A stretch of 64,000 nt of DNA from Oscillospiraceae bacterium (GCA_017622995.1 JAGAQA010000045.1:1-64000); one strand, 5' to 3'. Positions 53,105 through 60,480 are shown, counted from the first letter of the stretch. A program made the numbers and translations. Notes: generated by a model from the sequence alone, not told the origin.

Positions 53105-53851
53105 TTACTTGTTCTCCATGGCAACGGCCACATCCAGAGCCACCTTCATCATGGTGGTGAAGGAATTCTGGCGCTCCTCGGAGGTGGTTTCTTCCCCGGT
53201 GAGGATATGGTCGGAAATGGTGCAGATGCACAGGGCCCGCTTGCCGTAGCGGGCGGCGTTCATATAGAGGGCGGCGGCCTCCATTTCCAGGGCCATCACG
53301 CCCATTTTCTTTAGGCCGTAGAGACTGTCCAGCCCCTCAGGAACGCCGATGTGATCCCCATAGAAGGTATCGGAGGAGTTGACGTTGCCCACATGGTACC
53401 GGGCGCCGTTGGCGCTTGCGGCCTTTACGGCCTCCTGGAGCAGCTCCCAGCTGGCGATGGGGGCAAAGGTGCCGGGCAGATGGAACTGGCGGGCCCAGGC
53501 GGAATCGGTGCAGGCGCCCTGGGCGATGACCAGATCGTACAGGTGGATGTGCTCCTGAATGGCACCGGCGGAGCCCACGCGGATGATGTTCTCCACACCG
53601 TAGCCGTTGAAAAGCTCATGGCTGTAGATGCCGATGGCGGGCATACCCATGCCGGAGGCCATCACGGAGACCCGGACGCCTTTATAAAGGCCGGTGTAGC
53701 CCTGAACGCCCCGGACGTTGTTGACCAGCACGGGGTTTTCCAGAAAGTGCTCGGCAATGAATTTGGAGCGCAGGGGATCACCGGGCATCAGCACGGTTTT
53801 GCCGAAATCACCGGGGGCGGCGGAAATGTGGGGGGTGGGGGTGGTCAGCAT
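53105..53851 (-). CDS. deoD: Purine-nucleoside phosphorylase, DeoD type
   Basis: This is a 248-residue hexameric-type PNP. MPGDPLRSKF and RVGSAGAI (phosphate site), the substrate-binding ALEMEAAALY and CTISDHI (catalytic Asp) are intact. It splits purine (deoxy)nucleosides into base and (deoxy)ribose-1-phosphate, feeding DeoB and DeoC encoded alongside. Confidence 0.95.
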   Translation of the reverse strand: MLTTPTPHISAAPGDFGKTVLMPGDPLRSKFIAEHFLENPVLVNNVRGVQGYTGLYKGVRVSVMASGMGMPAIGIYSHELFNGYGVENIIRVGSAGAIQEHIHLYDLVIAQGACTDSAWARQFHLPGTFAPIASWELLQEAVKAASANGARYHVGNVNSSDTFYGDHIGVPEGLDSLYGLKKMGVMALEMEAAALYMNAARYGKRALCICTISDHILTGEETTSEERQNSFTTMMKVALDVAVAMENK

Positions 53852-53871
53852 ATTTCTTTACTCCTTTCCGG

Positions 53872-54558
53872 TCAGTAGCTGCCGTCGTTGGCAGCGGTTT
53901 CGTTCTTTTCCATGGCCTTAGCAAGCTTGACAATCCGGGAGGTGCCCAGACGGGAAGCCCCCAGACGGATGAATTCTTCCGCGTCGGCAAGGCTGGAAAT
54001 GCCGCCGGCGGCTTTGATCTTTACATGGGGGGCAACGTGGGCGGCGAACAGCGCCACATCGTGGAAGGTGGCCCCGCCGGTGGAGAAGCCGGTGGAGGTC
54101 TTGATATAGTCCGCCCCGGAGTCGGACACGGCCTTACAGAGGGCAATCTTCTCTTCGTCGGTTAACAGGCAGGTTTCGATGATCACCTTCAGAAGCCTTC
54201 CCTTGCAGGCCTTTTTCACGGCGGCGATTTCATCCCGGACCGCGTCAAACCTGCCTTCCTTGGCCCAGCCGATGTTGATGACCATATCCACCTCGTCCGC
54301 GCCGTTGTCTACGGCATCCGAGGCCATAAAGCACTTGGAAGCGGTGGTGGCATAGCCGTTGGGGAAGCCGATGACGGTGCAGATGGGAAGTTTGCCGCCC
54401 ACATACTCCTTGGCCTGCTTTACGAAGGAGGCGGGGATGCAGACGGAAGCGGTATGGTACTTCAGCCCATCGTCACAGACGGCCCGGATGTCCGCCCAGG
54501 TGGCGGTCTGCGCAAGCAATGTGTGGTCGCATTTGGCGAGAATTTGGGATAGTTCCAT
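53872..54558 (-). CDS. deoC: Deoxyribose-phosphate aldolase
   Basis: This is a 228-residue class I aldolase of the short (~220) DeoC type. The Schiff-base Lys lies in DYIKTSTGF and the second Lys in [15 protein letters not shown] and EVDMVINIG are family marks. It cleaves deoxyribose-5-phosphate to acetaldehyde and glyceraldehyde-3-phosphate, the last step of deoxynucleoside breakdown in this block. Confidence 0.95.
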   Translation of the reverse strand: MELSQILAKCDHTLLAQTATWADIRAVCDDGLKYHTASVCIPASFVKQAKEYVGGKLPICTVIGFPNGYATTASKCFMASDAVDNGADEVDMVINIGWAKEGRFDAVRDEIAAVKKACKGRLLKVIIETCLLTDEEKIALCKAVSDSGADYIKTSTGFSTGGATFHDVALFAAHVAPHVKIKAAGGISSLADAEEFIRLGASRLGTSRIVKLAKAMEKNETAANDGSY

Positions 54559-54579
54559 GAGAATACACTCCTTTGTTTA

Positions 54580-54604
54580 ACTGTCAATTATCCATTGTCA
54601 ATTG
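54580..54604. repeat. Dispersed TGTCAATT-type repeat, copy between tdk and deoC
   Basis: CTGTCAATTATCCATTGTCAATTG fits the family. It lies in the 49-bp gap, next to the tdk stop. Confidence 0.55.
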
Positions 54605-54607
54605 GTC

Positions 54608-55213
54608 TTACCCTTGTCCGTGGAGCCTGATGACCTTATGCTCCTGGATGCCTTTTACATAGCACTTGTGGCACATGGCGATATAGCTGTCGTTGCCCCC
54701 CAGGAAGACCTGTGCGCCCTGGGTGACGATGTGGCCCTGGCTGTCAATCCGGGCGTTGACGGTAGCCTTGGCCCCGCAGTCGCAGATGGTTTTGATCTCC
54801 TGAATGGTGTCGGCAATTTCCATCAGCCGCAGGGAGCCGGGGAAGAGCTTGGTCTGAAAATCCGTCCGCAGGCCGAAGCACATCACGGGGATGCCGCAGT
54901 CGTCCACAATTCTCCTAAGCTGGTCAATCTGCTCCGGGGTGAGGAACTGGCATTCGTCCACGATGATCACATCGCACTGGCCCTCAAGCTTTTCCCGGAA
55001 CCAGGCGTAGGCGTCCATCTCCGGGGTGAGAATATCCGCTTCGGCGCTCAGGCCGATGCGGCTGGATATGGTGTGGGCTCCGTCCCGGATGTCGGCGCTG
55101 GGCTTTAACAGCCAGACCCGCAGATCGTTTTCCTCGTAATTGTATTTGGTAATCAGGGCCTGGGCGGTTTTGCTGGAGCCCATGGCACCGTACTTGAAGT
55201 AGAGCTTTGCCAT
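54608..55213 (-). CDS. tdk: Thymidine kinase
   Basis: This is a 201-residue type II thymidine kinase. P-loop GAMGSSKT, DECQFLT (Walker B/catalytic), FGLRTDFQ and the zinc cysteines CDCGAKA...CHKC are present. The ATG at 55213 follows GGAGGC; upstream in-frame ATGs precede the promoter and are discounted. It is the first gene of the nucleoside block. Confidence 0.94.
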   Translation of the reverse strand: MAKLYFKYGAMGSSKTAQALITKYNYEENDLRVWLLKPSADIRDGAHTISSRIGLSAEADILTPEMDAYAWFREKLEGQCDVIIVDECQFLTPEQIDQLRRIVDDCGIPVMCFGLRTDFQTKLFPGSLRLMEIADTIQEIKTICDCGAKATVNARIDSQGHIVTQGAQVFLGGNDSYIAMCHKCYVKGIQEHKVIRLHGQG

Positions 55214-55243
55214 TGCATTGCCTCCGTTATTTGGTCTTGTTCC

Positions 55244-55272
55244 ATTATACCGAAAACCCGGGTGCAATGCAA
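55244..55272 (-). promoter_or_regulatory. Promoter of the tdk-deoCDB block
   Basis: Read leftward, TTGCAT (55267-55272) and TATAAT (55244-55249) are 17 bases apart. No purine riboswitch or obvious operator was seen beside it. Confidence 0.82.
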
Positions 55273-55342
55273 GTGCAAATCCGTGCAAGGTGTGCAAAGA
55301 CCAGGGAAATCCGAATATTCTATTAAGTTTTTGCTCCCTGCC

Positions 55343-55371
55343 TTGAAAAAATAGCCCCTCTGTGTTATGCT
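55343..55371 (+). promoter_or_regulatory. Promoter of the DUF4349 lipoprotein gene
   Basis: TTGAAA (55343-55348) and TATGCT (55366-55371) are 17 bases apart, 35 bases upstream of the ATG. Confidence 0.6.
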
Positions 55372-55405
55372 CCAATCAGGAGAAAACAACAAGGAGGCTG
55401 AAAAC

Positions 55406-56314
55406 ATGAAACGATTGATCCCGCTGTTTTTGTGTCTGGCGCTGCTGCTGAGCGCCTGCGGCGGAAGCAAAACCGCCTCGGAAACCGGCGCCTATCGCTA
55501 TGAGCTTGCCGAGGACACCGCCATGGCGGCGGAGGCCCCTGCCGATATGGGCGCCCAGTCCATGAACTCCGGCAGCACGTCGGTGGACCTGCCCGAGAAC
55601 CGGAAGTTTGTCATCACCATGCACATGAACGCGGAAACGGATGACCTGGACGGTGCCATTGACAGCGTGAACCAGGCGCTGAACCAGCTGAACGGCTATG
55701 TGCAGGACCAGAGTATTTACAACGGCAGCGCCTATTCCGGCCGCCGCTACCGCAGCGGGGATATGACCCTGCGGATTCCCGCCGAAAATCTGGAGGATTT
55801 TACCCAGACCATGGAGGGCTGCACCAATGTGGTGTCCTCCAGCCGCAGCACCGAGGATGTGACCTTGCAGTATGTGGATACCGAAAGCCGGGTCAACGCC
55901 CTGAAAACCGAGCAGACAAGGCTTCTGGAGCTGCTGAGCCAGGCGGACAATATGACGGATCTGCTGGAAATTGAATCCCGGCTGACGGATGTCCGGGATG
56001 AGCTGGAGCGCTATGCCTCCCGGCTCAAGGTGCTGGAAAACCGGGTGGATTACGCCACGGTGAATCTGAGCATCACCGAGGTGAAGGAATATACCCCCGT
56101 GGAGGAAAAGACCCGGCTGGAGAAAATCGGCGAGGGCTTTGTAAAGAGCCTGAAGGATCTGGGCAGCGGCATTCTGGATTTCTTTACCTGGCTGCTGATC
56201 GACCTGCCCTATCTGCTCGTATTTGGCCTGGTGGTGTTCCTGGCGGGAAAGCTTCTGAAAGCGATTCGGAAGAAGAGAAAGGCAAAGAAGCAGAAAAAGG
56301 AAACTACAGACTAA
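55406..56314 (+). CDS. DUF4349-family lipoprotein
   Basis: This encodes 302 residues. Lipobox LLSAC (Cys ~18), then the DUF4349 body with coiled-coil central region (~150-220, LKTEQTRLLELLSQADNMTDLLEIESRLTDVRDELERY), a single membrane helix (~263-285) and a very basic tail (RKKRKAKKQKK). Both lipid anchor and C-terminal helix would hold it on the outer face of the membrane. Function unknown for the family. AAGGAGG precedes the chosen ATG. Confidence 0.88.
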   Translation: MKRLIPLFLCLALLLSACGGSKTASETGAYRYELAEDTAMAAEAPADMGAQSMNSGSTSVDLPENRKFVITMHMNAETDDLDGAIDSVNQALNQLNGYVQDQSIYNGSAYSGRRYRSGDMTLRIPAENLEDFTQTMEGCTNVVSSSRSTEDVTLQYVDTESRVNALKTEQTRLLELLSQADNMTDLLEIESRLTDVRDELERYASRLKVLENRVDYATVNLSITEVKEYTPVEEKTRLEKIGEGFVKSLKDLGSGILDFFTWLLIDLPYLLVFGLVVFLAGKLLKAIRKKRKAKKQKKETTD

Positions 56315-56319
56315 TATTT

Positions 56320-56348
56320 GGCGGCACCCGGGTTCGGGTGCCGCCTTC
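56320..56348. terminator. Terminator between DUF4349 and larC genes
   Basis: A perfect 11-bp GC-rich stem (56320-56330 with 56335-56345) separates converging genes; T runs are short on both sides. Confidence 0.6.
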
Positions 56349-56350
56349 CG

Positions 56351-56782
56351 TTATTTCTGGGTTTCTTTGTAGCCTTCCAGGGCTGCCTGACGGACCTGGG
56401 AGATGGGAAGGTGCTCCCTTTGCGCGATGGCTTTCAGATCCTCGTATTCCGGCTTGCAGGTGGAATCGGTACACTTCACCCCGACGGGGCCCCAGGGGGT
56501 TTCCGCCTGGATAAAGGTCCGGCGCTGCAGGAACCGCCGGTGGGGGGTCTGGCGGATGCCCAGGGTGGTGGTGTGGCGGAACAGGAGCTCCGCGAAGCGC
56601 GCAGCTTCCTCCGGAGGGCACAGAAGGCTGAGCATTACGCCGGGACGGTTCTTTTTCATGCCGATGGGGCTGGTCCAGACATCCAGCGCGCCGGCATCCA
56701 GCAGCACATCCATGGCAAAGCCAATGTCCTCGGGACACATATCATCCAGATTGCAGCTCAGTTCCATAACCTCATCTGTCAT
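56351..56782 (-). CDS. larC: LarC C-terminal-domain protein (nickel insertion)
   Basis: This is a 143-residue protein that corresponds only to the C-terminal part of LarC: ELSCNLDDMCPEDIGFAMDVLLDAGALDVW, then MKKNRPGVMLSLLC, TTTLGIR and CKPEYEDLKAIA. LarC inserts Ni into the pyridinium dithio-mononucleotide using CTP, making the nickel-pincer cofactor. In Lactobacillus plantarum LarC1 and LarC2 come from one frameshifted gene; here the start overlaps the larB stop by four bases and no LarC1-like sequence is present in the window. LarC1 may be encoded elsewhere. Confidence 0.85.
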   Translation of the reverse strand: MTDEVMELSCNLDDMCPEDIGFAMDVLLDAGALDVWTSPIGMKKNRPGVMLSLLCPPEEAARFAELLFRHTTTLGIRQTPHRRFLQRRTFIQAETPWGPVGVKCTDSTCKPEYEDLKAIAQREHLPISQVRQAALEGYKETQK

Positions 56783-57534
56783 TTCCGGGCCTCCATATGG
56801 TTGATCAACGATGCCAGGTATCCGGCGCCGAAGCCGTTATCAATGTTTACAACCGACACGCCGCTGGCGCAGGAGTTGAGCATACCCAGCAGGGCCGCCA
56901 GCCCGCCAAAGGCGGCGCCGTAGCCCACGCTGGTGGGCACCGCGATGACGGGGCAGTCACACAGTCCCCCCACCACGCTGGCAAGGGCACCTTCCATCCC
57001 CGCGATGGCGATCACCACACTGGCGTCCATCAGCTCCCGGCTGTGGGTCAGAAGCCGGTGAATGCCGGACACGCCTACATCATAAAGCCGGGTCACGGAA
57101 TTTCCCAGAAATTCCGCGGTCAGGGCCGCTTCCTCGGCAACGCTCTGGTCGCTGGTGCCGCCGGTGGCGATGACGATTTTTCCCATGCCCCAGGGAGCGG
57201 CCATTTTTCCGGCAATGCCCACGCGGGCATCAGCATAATAGGTGATGGGCACCTCTTCCCGGACAAGGTCCGCTTTCTCTTTGTCCAGCCGGGTGATCAG
57301 CACGTTTTCCTGGCCGCCCTGCCCCAGGGCCTCCAGGATGCCCACAATCTGCCCGGCTGTTTTCCCGGCGCCGTAGACAACCTCCCCGGCACCCTGCCGG
57401 ACCCGGCGGTGCAGATCCACCTTGGCATAGCCGATGTCTTCAAAGGGCTTCTGCTTCAGCCGCAGCAGGGCCTCGTCAACGGAAAGGCTGCCCTGCTGGA
57501 CCCCCAGCAAAAGGGAGCGGATTTCACTGTCCAT
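56779..57534 (-). CDS. larB: LarB, pyridinium carboxylase/hydrolase of nickel-pincer cofactor synthesis
   Basis: This is a 251-residue LarB. The N-terminal ~115 residues are helical; the C-terminal part resembles PurE (IVIATGGTSDQSVAEEAALTAEFLG, DVGVSGIHRL, VVIAIAGMEGALASVVGGL, AVPTSVGYGA). It carboxylates nicotinic acid adenine dinucleotide and hydrolyses the phosphoanhydride to start cofactor synthesis. It overlaps larE by 11 bases and larC by four, so the three are translated together. Confidence 0.93.
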   Translation of the reverse strand: MDSEIRSLLLGVQQGSLSVDEALLRLKQKPFEDIGYAKVDLHRRVRQGAGEVVYGAGKTAGQIVGILEALGQGGQENVLITRLDKEKADLVREEVPITYYADARVGIAGKMAAPWGMGKIVIATGGTSDQSVAEEAALTAEFLGNSVTRLYDVGVSGIHRLLTHSRELMDASVVIAIAGMEGALASVVGGLCDCPVIAVPTSVGYGAAFGGLAALLGMLNSCASGVSVVNIDNGFGAGYLASLINHMEARK

Positions 57535-58282
57535 TTCGTTCCTCCATATCCAGTACCACGCCGTCGTAGCGGGCTTTCAGCGTGGGCAGAATTTCCTCCC
57601 GCAGGGAAAGAAAGCGCCCCATCTGGTCTGCCGGGAGCTGAACCCGGGCAAGATTTCCCTGCTGCCGCACCCGCAGATCCCGGAAGCCCAGGGCGTGGAG
57701 ATAGTCCTCGGCCCATTCCGTCCGGCAGAGCTGGGCCTGGGTAATGCCGGTGCCGGTGGGAATTCTGGTGGCAAGGCAGGCGTAGCTGGGCTTGTTCCAG
57801 GTAAAGAGACCGGCCCGGCGGGATTCCTCCCGGATTTCCTGCTTGGTAAGCCCCGCTTCCCGCAGGGGGGAGCGGACGGAAAGCTCTTGCAGGGCTTTCA
57901 TTCCCGGCCGGTCGGCGACCTGATCGGAGGCGTTGGTGCCGTCCAGAATCAGCCGGAAGCCCTCTGCCAGGGCGGCCTGTTGAATGGCGGAAAAAATCCG
58001 CTTTTTGCAGAAGTAACACCGGTTTGCCGGGTTGGAAACCAGGGTTTCGTCTTCCAGAATGTCCAGCTCCAAAACCTTCAGCTCCGCACCCAATTCCCGG
58101 GCAAGCCGCTGGGCATCCCGCAGCTCAAAGGCAGGCTGAAAGGCGGTGTGTACATAGTAGGCATTTACCTGGGCGCCGTATTTTCCGGCGGCGTACAGAA
58201 GATAGGCAGAATCCACACCGCCGGAAAAGGCCAGCGCCGCCCTGGGATTCTGATGAAAAAATTCCTCCAGCGTCATAGTCAT
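57524..58282 (-). CDS. larE: LarE, ATP-dependent sulfur transferase of nickel-pincer cofactor synthesis
   Basis: This is a 252-residue PP-loop ATPase with SGGVDSAYL (residues 20-28). It adenylates the LarB product and adds sulfur. Cys89 and Cys92 (NRCYFCKKR) plus Cys169 (SYACLATR) make a three-cysteine set; in LarE proteins of this kind the three may hold a [4Fe-4S] cluster supplying sulfide, rather than the single sacrificial Cys of L. plantarum. It starts inside the stop of the metal-sensor gene. Confidence 0.92.
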   Translation of the reverse strand: MTMTLEEFFHQNPRAALAFSGGVDSAYLLYAAGKYGAQVNAYYVHTAFQPAFELRDAQRLARELGAELKVLELDILEDETLVSNPANRCYFCKKRIFSAIQQAALAEGFRLILDGTNASDQVADRPGMKALQELSVRSPLREAGLTKQEIREESRRAGLFTWNKPSYACLATRIPTGTGITQAQLCRTEWAEDYLHALGFRDLRVRQQGNLARVQLPADQMGRFLSLREEILPTLKARYDGVVLDMEERNGQ

Positions 58283-58665
58283 ATCAGCTTGTCGATGGCG
58301 GCAATCAGATCGTTGATGGCCTCCTGGTCACCGGCGGCCACGGCATCCACCATGCAGTGACGCATATGGTCCTTCAGGATGACCTTTCCGGTGTTGTCCA
58401 GAGCGGAGCGCACGGCGGCCAGCTGCACCAGAACCTCGGAGCAGTCGTAGCCTTCTTCCACCATCCGCTTTACCTTTTCCAGATGGCCGATGGCCCGGGA
58501 AAGCCGGTTGACCACCGCCTTCTGGTTTTCGTGGACATGGCCGTGGGAATGGGGAATGCCGTGGGCGTGGAGGTAGGCATGATCATGGTCATGATCCTGG
58601 TCATGCCCATGGTCGTGATCATGGTCGCGGCAGTGTTCCTGCTCAAATTCGTGGGTTTCAGACAT
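58279..58665 (-). CDS. CsoR/RcnR-family metal sensor with His-rich arm (InrS-like)
   Basis: This encodes 128 residues. An Asp/His-rich arm (~5-46) precedes the all-helical CsoR fold. His43, Cys75 (GYDCSEVL), His100 and Cys104 (KDHMRHC) have the same spacing as the His-Cys-His-Cys nickel site that I recall for cyanobacterial InrS. That suggests Ni(II) sensing, although the Cys-His-Cys part is also the Cu(I) set of CsoR. It heads the larE-larB-larC operon with a 4-base overlap, and its promoter has a GGGTATTATACC-like element over the -10, suggesting autorepression relieved by metal. Confidence 0.87.
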   Translation of the reverse strand: MSETHEFEQEHCRDHDHDHGHDQDHDHDHAYLHAHGIPHSHGHVHENQKAVVNRLSRAIGHLEKVKRMVEEGYDCSEVLVQLAAVRSALDNTGKVILKDHMRHCMVDAVAAGDQEAINDLIAAIDKLI

Positions 58666-58686
58666 AGCAATTCCTCGCTTTCATTT

Positions 58687-58721
58687 GGGGGTATTATACC
58701 GTATTTCCCGCCTTTTTGCAA
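58687..58721 (-). promoter_or_regulatory. Promoter with candidate metal-sensor operator
   Basis: Read leftward, TTGCAA (58716-58721) and TATAAT (58693-58698) are 17 bases apart. The sequence GGGGGTATTATACC (58687-58700) over the -10 has the G-tract/ATACC look of CsoR/RcnR operators. A second G-tract palindrome, GGGGATACCCC, lies at 58731-58741 between the divergent promoters. Confidence 0.65.
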
Positions 58722-58730
58722 CCGGGGGGA

Positions 58731-58741
58731 GGGGATACCCC
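58731..58741. promoter_or_regulatory. GGGGATACCCC candidate operator between divergent promoters
   Basis: A near-palindrome preceded by a GGGGGGA tract (58724-58730). It lies just upstream of the rightward -35 box (58754), so one sensor could control both directions. Confidence 0.45.
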
Positions 58742-58753
58742 GGAAGAAATTCT

Positions 58754-58782
58754 TTGACAACGCTTCCATGAGGGAGTATAAT
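58754..58782 (+). promoter_or_regulatory. Promoter of the His-rich/CooT pair
   Basis: A consensus TTGACA (58754-58759) and TATAAT (58777-58782) are 17 bases apart, followed by a ~90-base leader. Confidence 0.88.
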
Positions 58783-58876
58783 ATAAGAAATTCTGAATAA
58801 GTCGGCAAGAGCTGATCAGCCGCAGACGATTTGTTCAGAGGTTCCTATACAAAAAACGAAAAGGAGGATCCATACC

Positions 58877-59239
58877 ATGCATCTGGATCACGATCATATT
58901 TCCGGCGGTGCCCATGAGCACGTTCATACCCATGCCGACGGCACCGTCCATTCCCACAGCCATACCCATGAGGGGGAGCATCACCACAGCCATGACTGCG
59001 GTCACGACTGCGGCGGCTGCACCGAGCATTGCGAGCACACGCCTATGGAGGAGCTCACTGCCCTGATGAAGTACATGGTGGGCCACAACGCCGCCCATGC
59101 CAAGGAGCTGGCAGAGCTGGCAGCCAAGCTGGAGGAGGTTGGCAACCACACCGCCTATGAGCAGGTGATGGCCGCCGTATCCGATTTTGAAAAGGGCAAT
59201 ATGCGCCTGTCCGTTGTGCTGCAGAGCCTGGCAGAGTAA
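58877..59239 (+). CDS. His-rich putative nickel-binding protein, unnamed family
   Basis: This encodes 120 residues. Residues 2-~55 hold about 20 His with Asp/Glu/Cys (HLDHDHISGG, then repeated H-x-H and HDCGHDCGGCTEHCEH), a plausible multi-metal store. The C-terminal ~65 residues form an amphipathic helical module (MEELTALMKYMVGHNAAHAKELAELAAKLEE...) that looks conserved rather than random. AAGGAGG precedes the ATG. It is divergent from the InrS-like sensor and 12 bases upstream of a CooT-like gene, so a nickel chaperone or store is the likeliest role. I do not recognise a named family. Confidence 0.8.
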   Translation: MHLDHDHISGGAHEHVHTHADGTVHSHSHTHEGEHHHSHDCGHDCGGCTEHCEHTPMEELTALMKYMVGHNAAHAKELAELAAKLEEVGNHTAYEQVMAAVSDFEKGNMRLSVVLQSLAE

Positions 59240-59251
59240 GGAGCGGGAATT

Positions 59252-59449
59252 ATGTGTCTTTCTACCGTATACCGCAATACCCTTACGCCGGAGGCCGTGG
59301 TGATGAAGAACGTCATGACCATTGAGTCCAAGGACGGCGTCATCATCCTCACCGATCTGATGGAGCGCCAGGTGGCCATTGAAGGCACCCTGGAAAAAGC
59401 CAACCTGGTGGATGGCTACGTTGTGATCAAAGAAACCAAAACTGCCTGA
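59252..59449 (+). CDS. CooT-family nickel-binding protein
   Basis: This is a 65-residue protein of the CooT type: MCLSTVY at the N-terminus with Cys2, which binds Ni(II) in characterised CooT dimers, then VMKNVMTIESKDGVIILTDLMERQVAIEGTLEKANLVDGYVVI, the small beta-barrel. CooT helps deliver Ni to CO dehydrogenase in Rhodospirillum, but no CODH gene is in the window; here the context is Lar cofactor genes. It is co-transcribed with the His-rich gene and ends at a strong terminator. Confidence 0.85.
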   Translation: MCLSTVYRNTLTPEAVVMKNVMTIESKDGVIILTDLMERQVAIEGTLEKANLVDGYVVIKETKTA

Positions 59450-59452
59450 ACG

Positions 59453-59490
59453 AAATTCCCCACGGGTCCCGTGGGGAATTTGTGAATTTT
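59453..59490 (+). terminator. Terminator after the CooT gene
   Basis: A perfect 14-bp stem (59453-59466 with 59468-59481) is followed by GTGAATTTTC. Confidence 0.8.
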
Positions 59491-59502
59491 CTTGTAAAAC
59501 CA

Positions 59503-59531
59503 TTGCAACGGACCGGTAAATGTGATAAAAT
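59503..59531 (+). promoter_or_regulatory. Promoter of the small-export-protein gene
   Basis: TTGCAA (59503-59508) and TAAAAT (59526-59531) are 17 bases apart. The start codon follows the -10 by only 21 bases. Confidence 0.75.
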
Positions 59532-59552
59532 ACAAAGAATGTTATTTTATTT

Positions 59553-60041
59553 GTGGTGATGTCATTGTTTCTGAAATATCTTTCTGTGTTTTTCATATCC
59601 ATGGTTCCGCTGCTGGAGCTCCGGGGGGCCATCCCGATTGCCATCGGCATGGGCCTGGATACCATGACTTCCATCATTGTCTGCGCCTTGGGCAATCTGG
59701 TCCCGGTGCCGGTGATTTATCTCTTCGCCCGAAAGGTTCTGCTCTGGGGCCTGGACAAGCCCTATATCGGCGGCTTCTGCCGGTTCTGCCACGAAAAGGG
59801 GGAGGGCGCCGGACGAAAGCTGGCAGGCGGCCGGTTCGGCCGGTTCGGCCTGATGATCGCGCTGATCGCCTTTGTGGGCATCCCCGTTCCCGGCACCGGC
59901 GCCTGGACAGGCACCCTGGGTGCCAGCTTTCTGGACCTGGGCATCAAGAAAACCGTGGTGTCCGTTACCCTGGGTGTGGTGGCTGCCGCGGTGATTATGG
60001 CTTCCGTCAGCCATGTGGGGCTGCATGTATTTGGAATGTAA
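59553..60041 (+). CDS. Small multidrug-export family membrane protein (COG2426)
   Basis: This encodes about 160 residues, with ~4 membrane helices and the family marks VPLLELRGAIPIAIG and GIPVPGTGAWTG. The name is historical; substrates are not established. Start codons GTG 59553, GTG 59556 and ATG 59559 are all possible and none has a Shine-Dalgarno. With the promoter so close, the messenger would have a leader of only ~15-20 bases. It is followed 17 bases later by a HIT-protein gene. Confidence 0.85.
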   Translation: MVMSLFLKYLSVFFISMVPLLELRGAIPIAIGMGLDTMTSIIVCALGNLVPVPVIYLFARKVLLWGLDKPYIGGFCRFCHEKGEGAGRKLAGGRFGRFGLMIALIAFVGIPVPGTGAWTGTLGASFLDLGIKKTVVSVTLGVVAAAVIMASVSHVGLHVFGM

Positions 60042-60057
60042 TTTGGAGGTTGCTGCT

Positions 60058-60399
60058 ATGAATGATTGTCTGTTCTGCCGGATCGTCGCCGGCGAAATTC
60101 CTTCCACCAAGGTTTATGAGGATGAAACCGTTTTTGCCTTCCGGGACATCAATCCCCAGGCGCCCACCCATATTCTGGTGATTCCAAAGGCCCATATCCC
60201 CGGCTGCAACGGCGTCACTGCGGGCAACAGCGCTGTGGTTGCCCACATTTTTGAGGTGATTCCCCAAATCGCCGCCGCAGAAAACCTGGCGGGGGGCTAC
60301 CGGGTTGTCTCCAACTGCGGACCCGATGCCGGCCAGACCGTACCGCATCTGCATTTCCACATCCTGGGCGGAAAGCCTCTGGCCCTGGAAATGGCCTGA
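60058..60399 (+). CDS. HIT-family nucleotide hydrolase
   Basis: This is a 113-residue HINT-type protein beginning CLFCRIVAGEIPSTKVYEDE and ending with the histidine triad HLHFHILGG. These hydrolyse nucleoside phosphoramidates or related nucleotides. TTGGAGG precedes the ATG. It probably shares the upstream membrane-protein transcript. Confidence 0.94.
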   Translation: MNDCLFCRIVAGEIPSTKVYEDETVFAFRDINPQAPTHILVIPKAHIPGCNGVTAGNSAVVAHIFEVIPQIAAAENLAGGYRVVSNCGPDAGQTVPHLHFHILGGKPLALEMA

Positions 60400-60435
60400 T
60401 ACTGCCGCCCCGACCTCTGTACGTTTTGCACATCC

Positions 60436-60472
60436 CCCGGAAAGCGTCCTGCTCTCCGGGGCCTTTCTTTCC
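60436..60472 (+). terminator. Terminator after the HIT gene
   Basis: A CCCCGGA/TCCGGGG-type stem with a loop of about 14 bases is followed by CCTTTCTTT. Confidence 0.6.
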
Positions 60473-60480
60473 CCAAACCC

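Noticed and set aside
56351..59449. Complete lactate racemase operon
   Set aside because: No LarA, LarD or Ni transporter is present in the window, so racemisation cannot be claimed.
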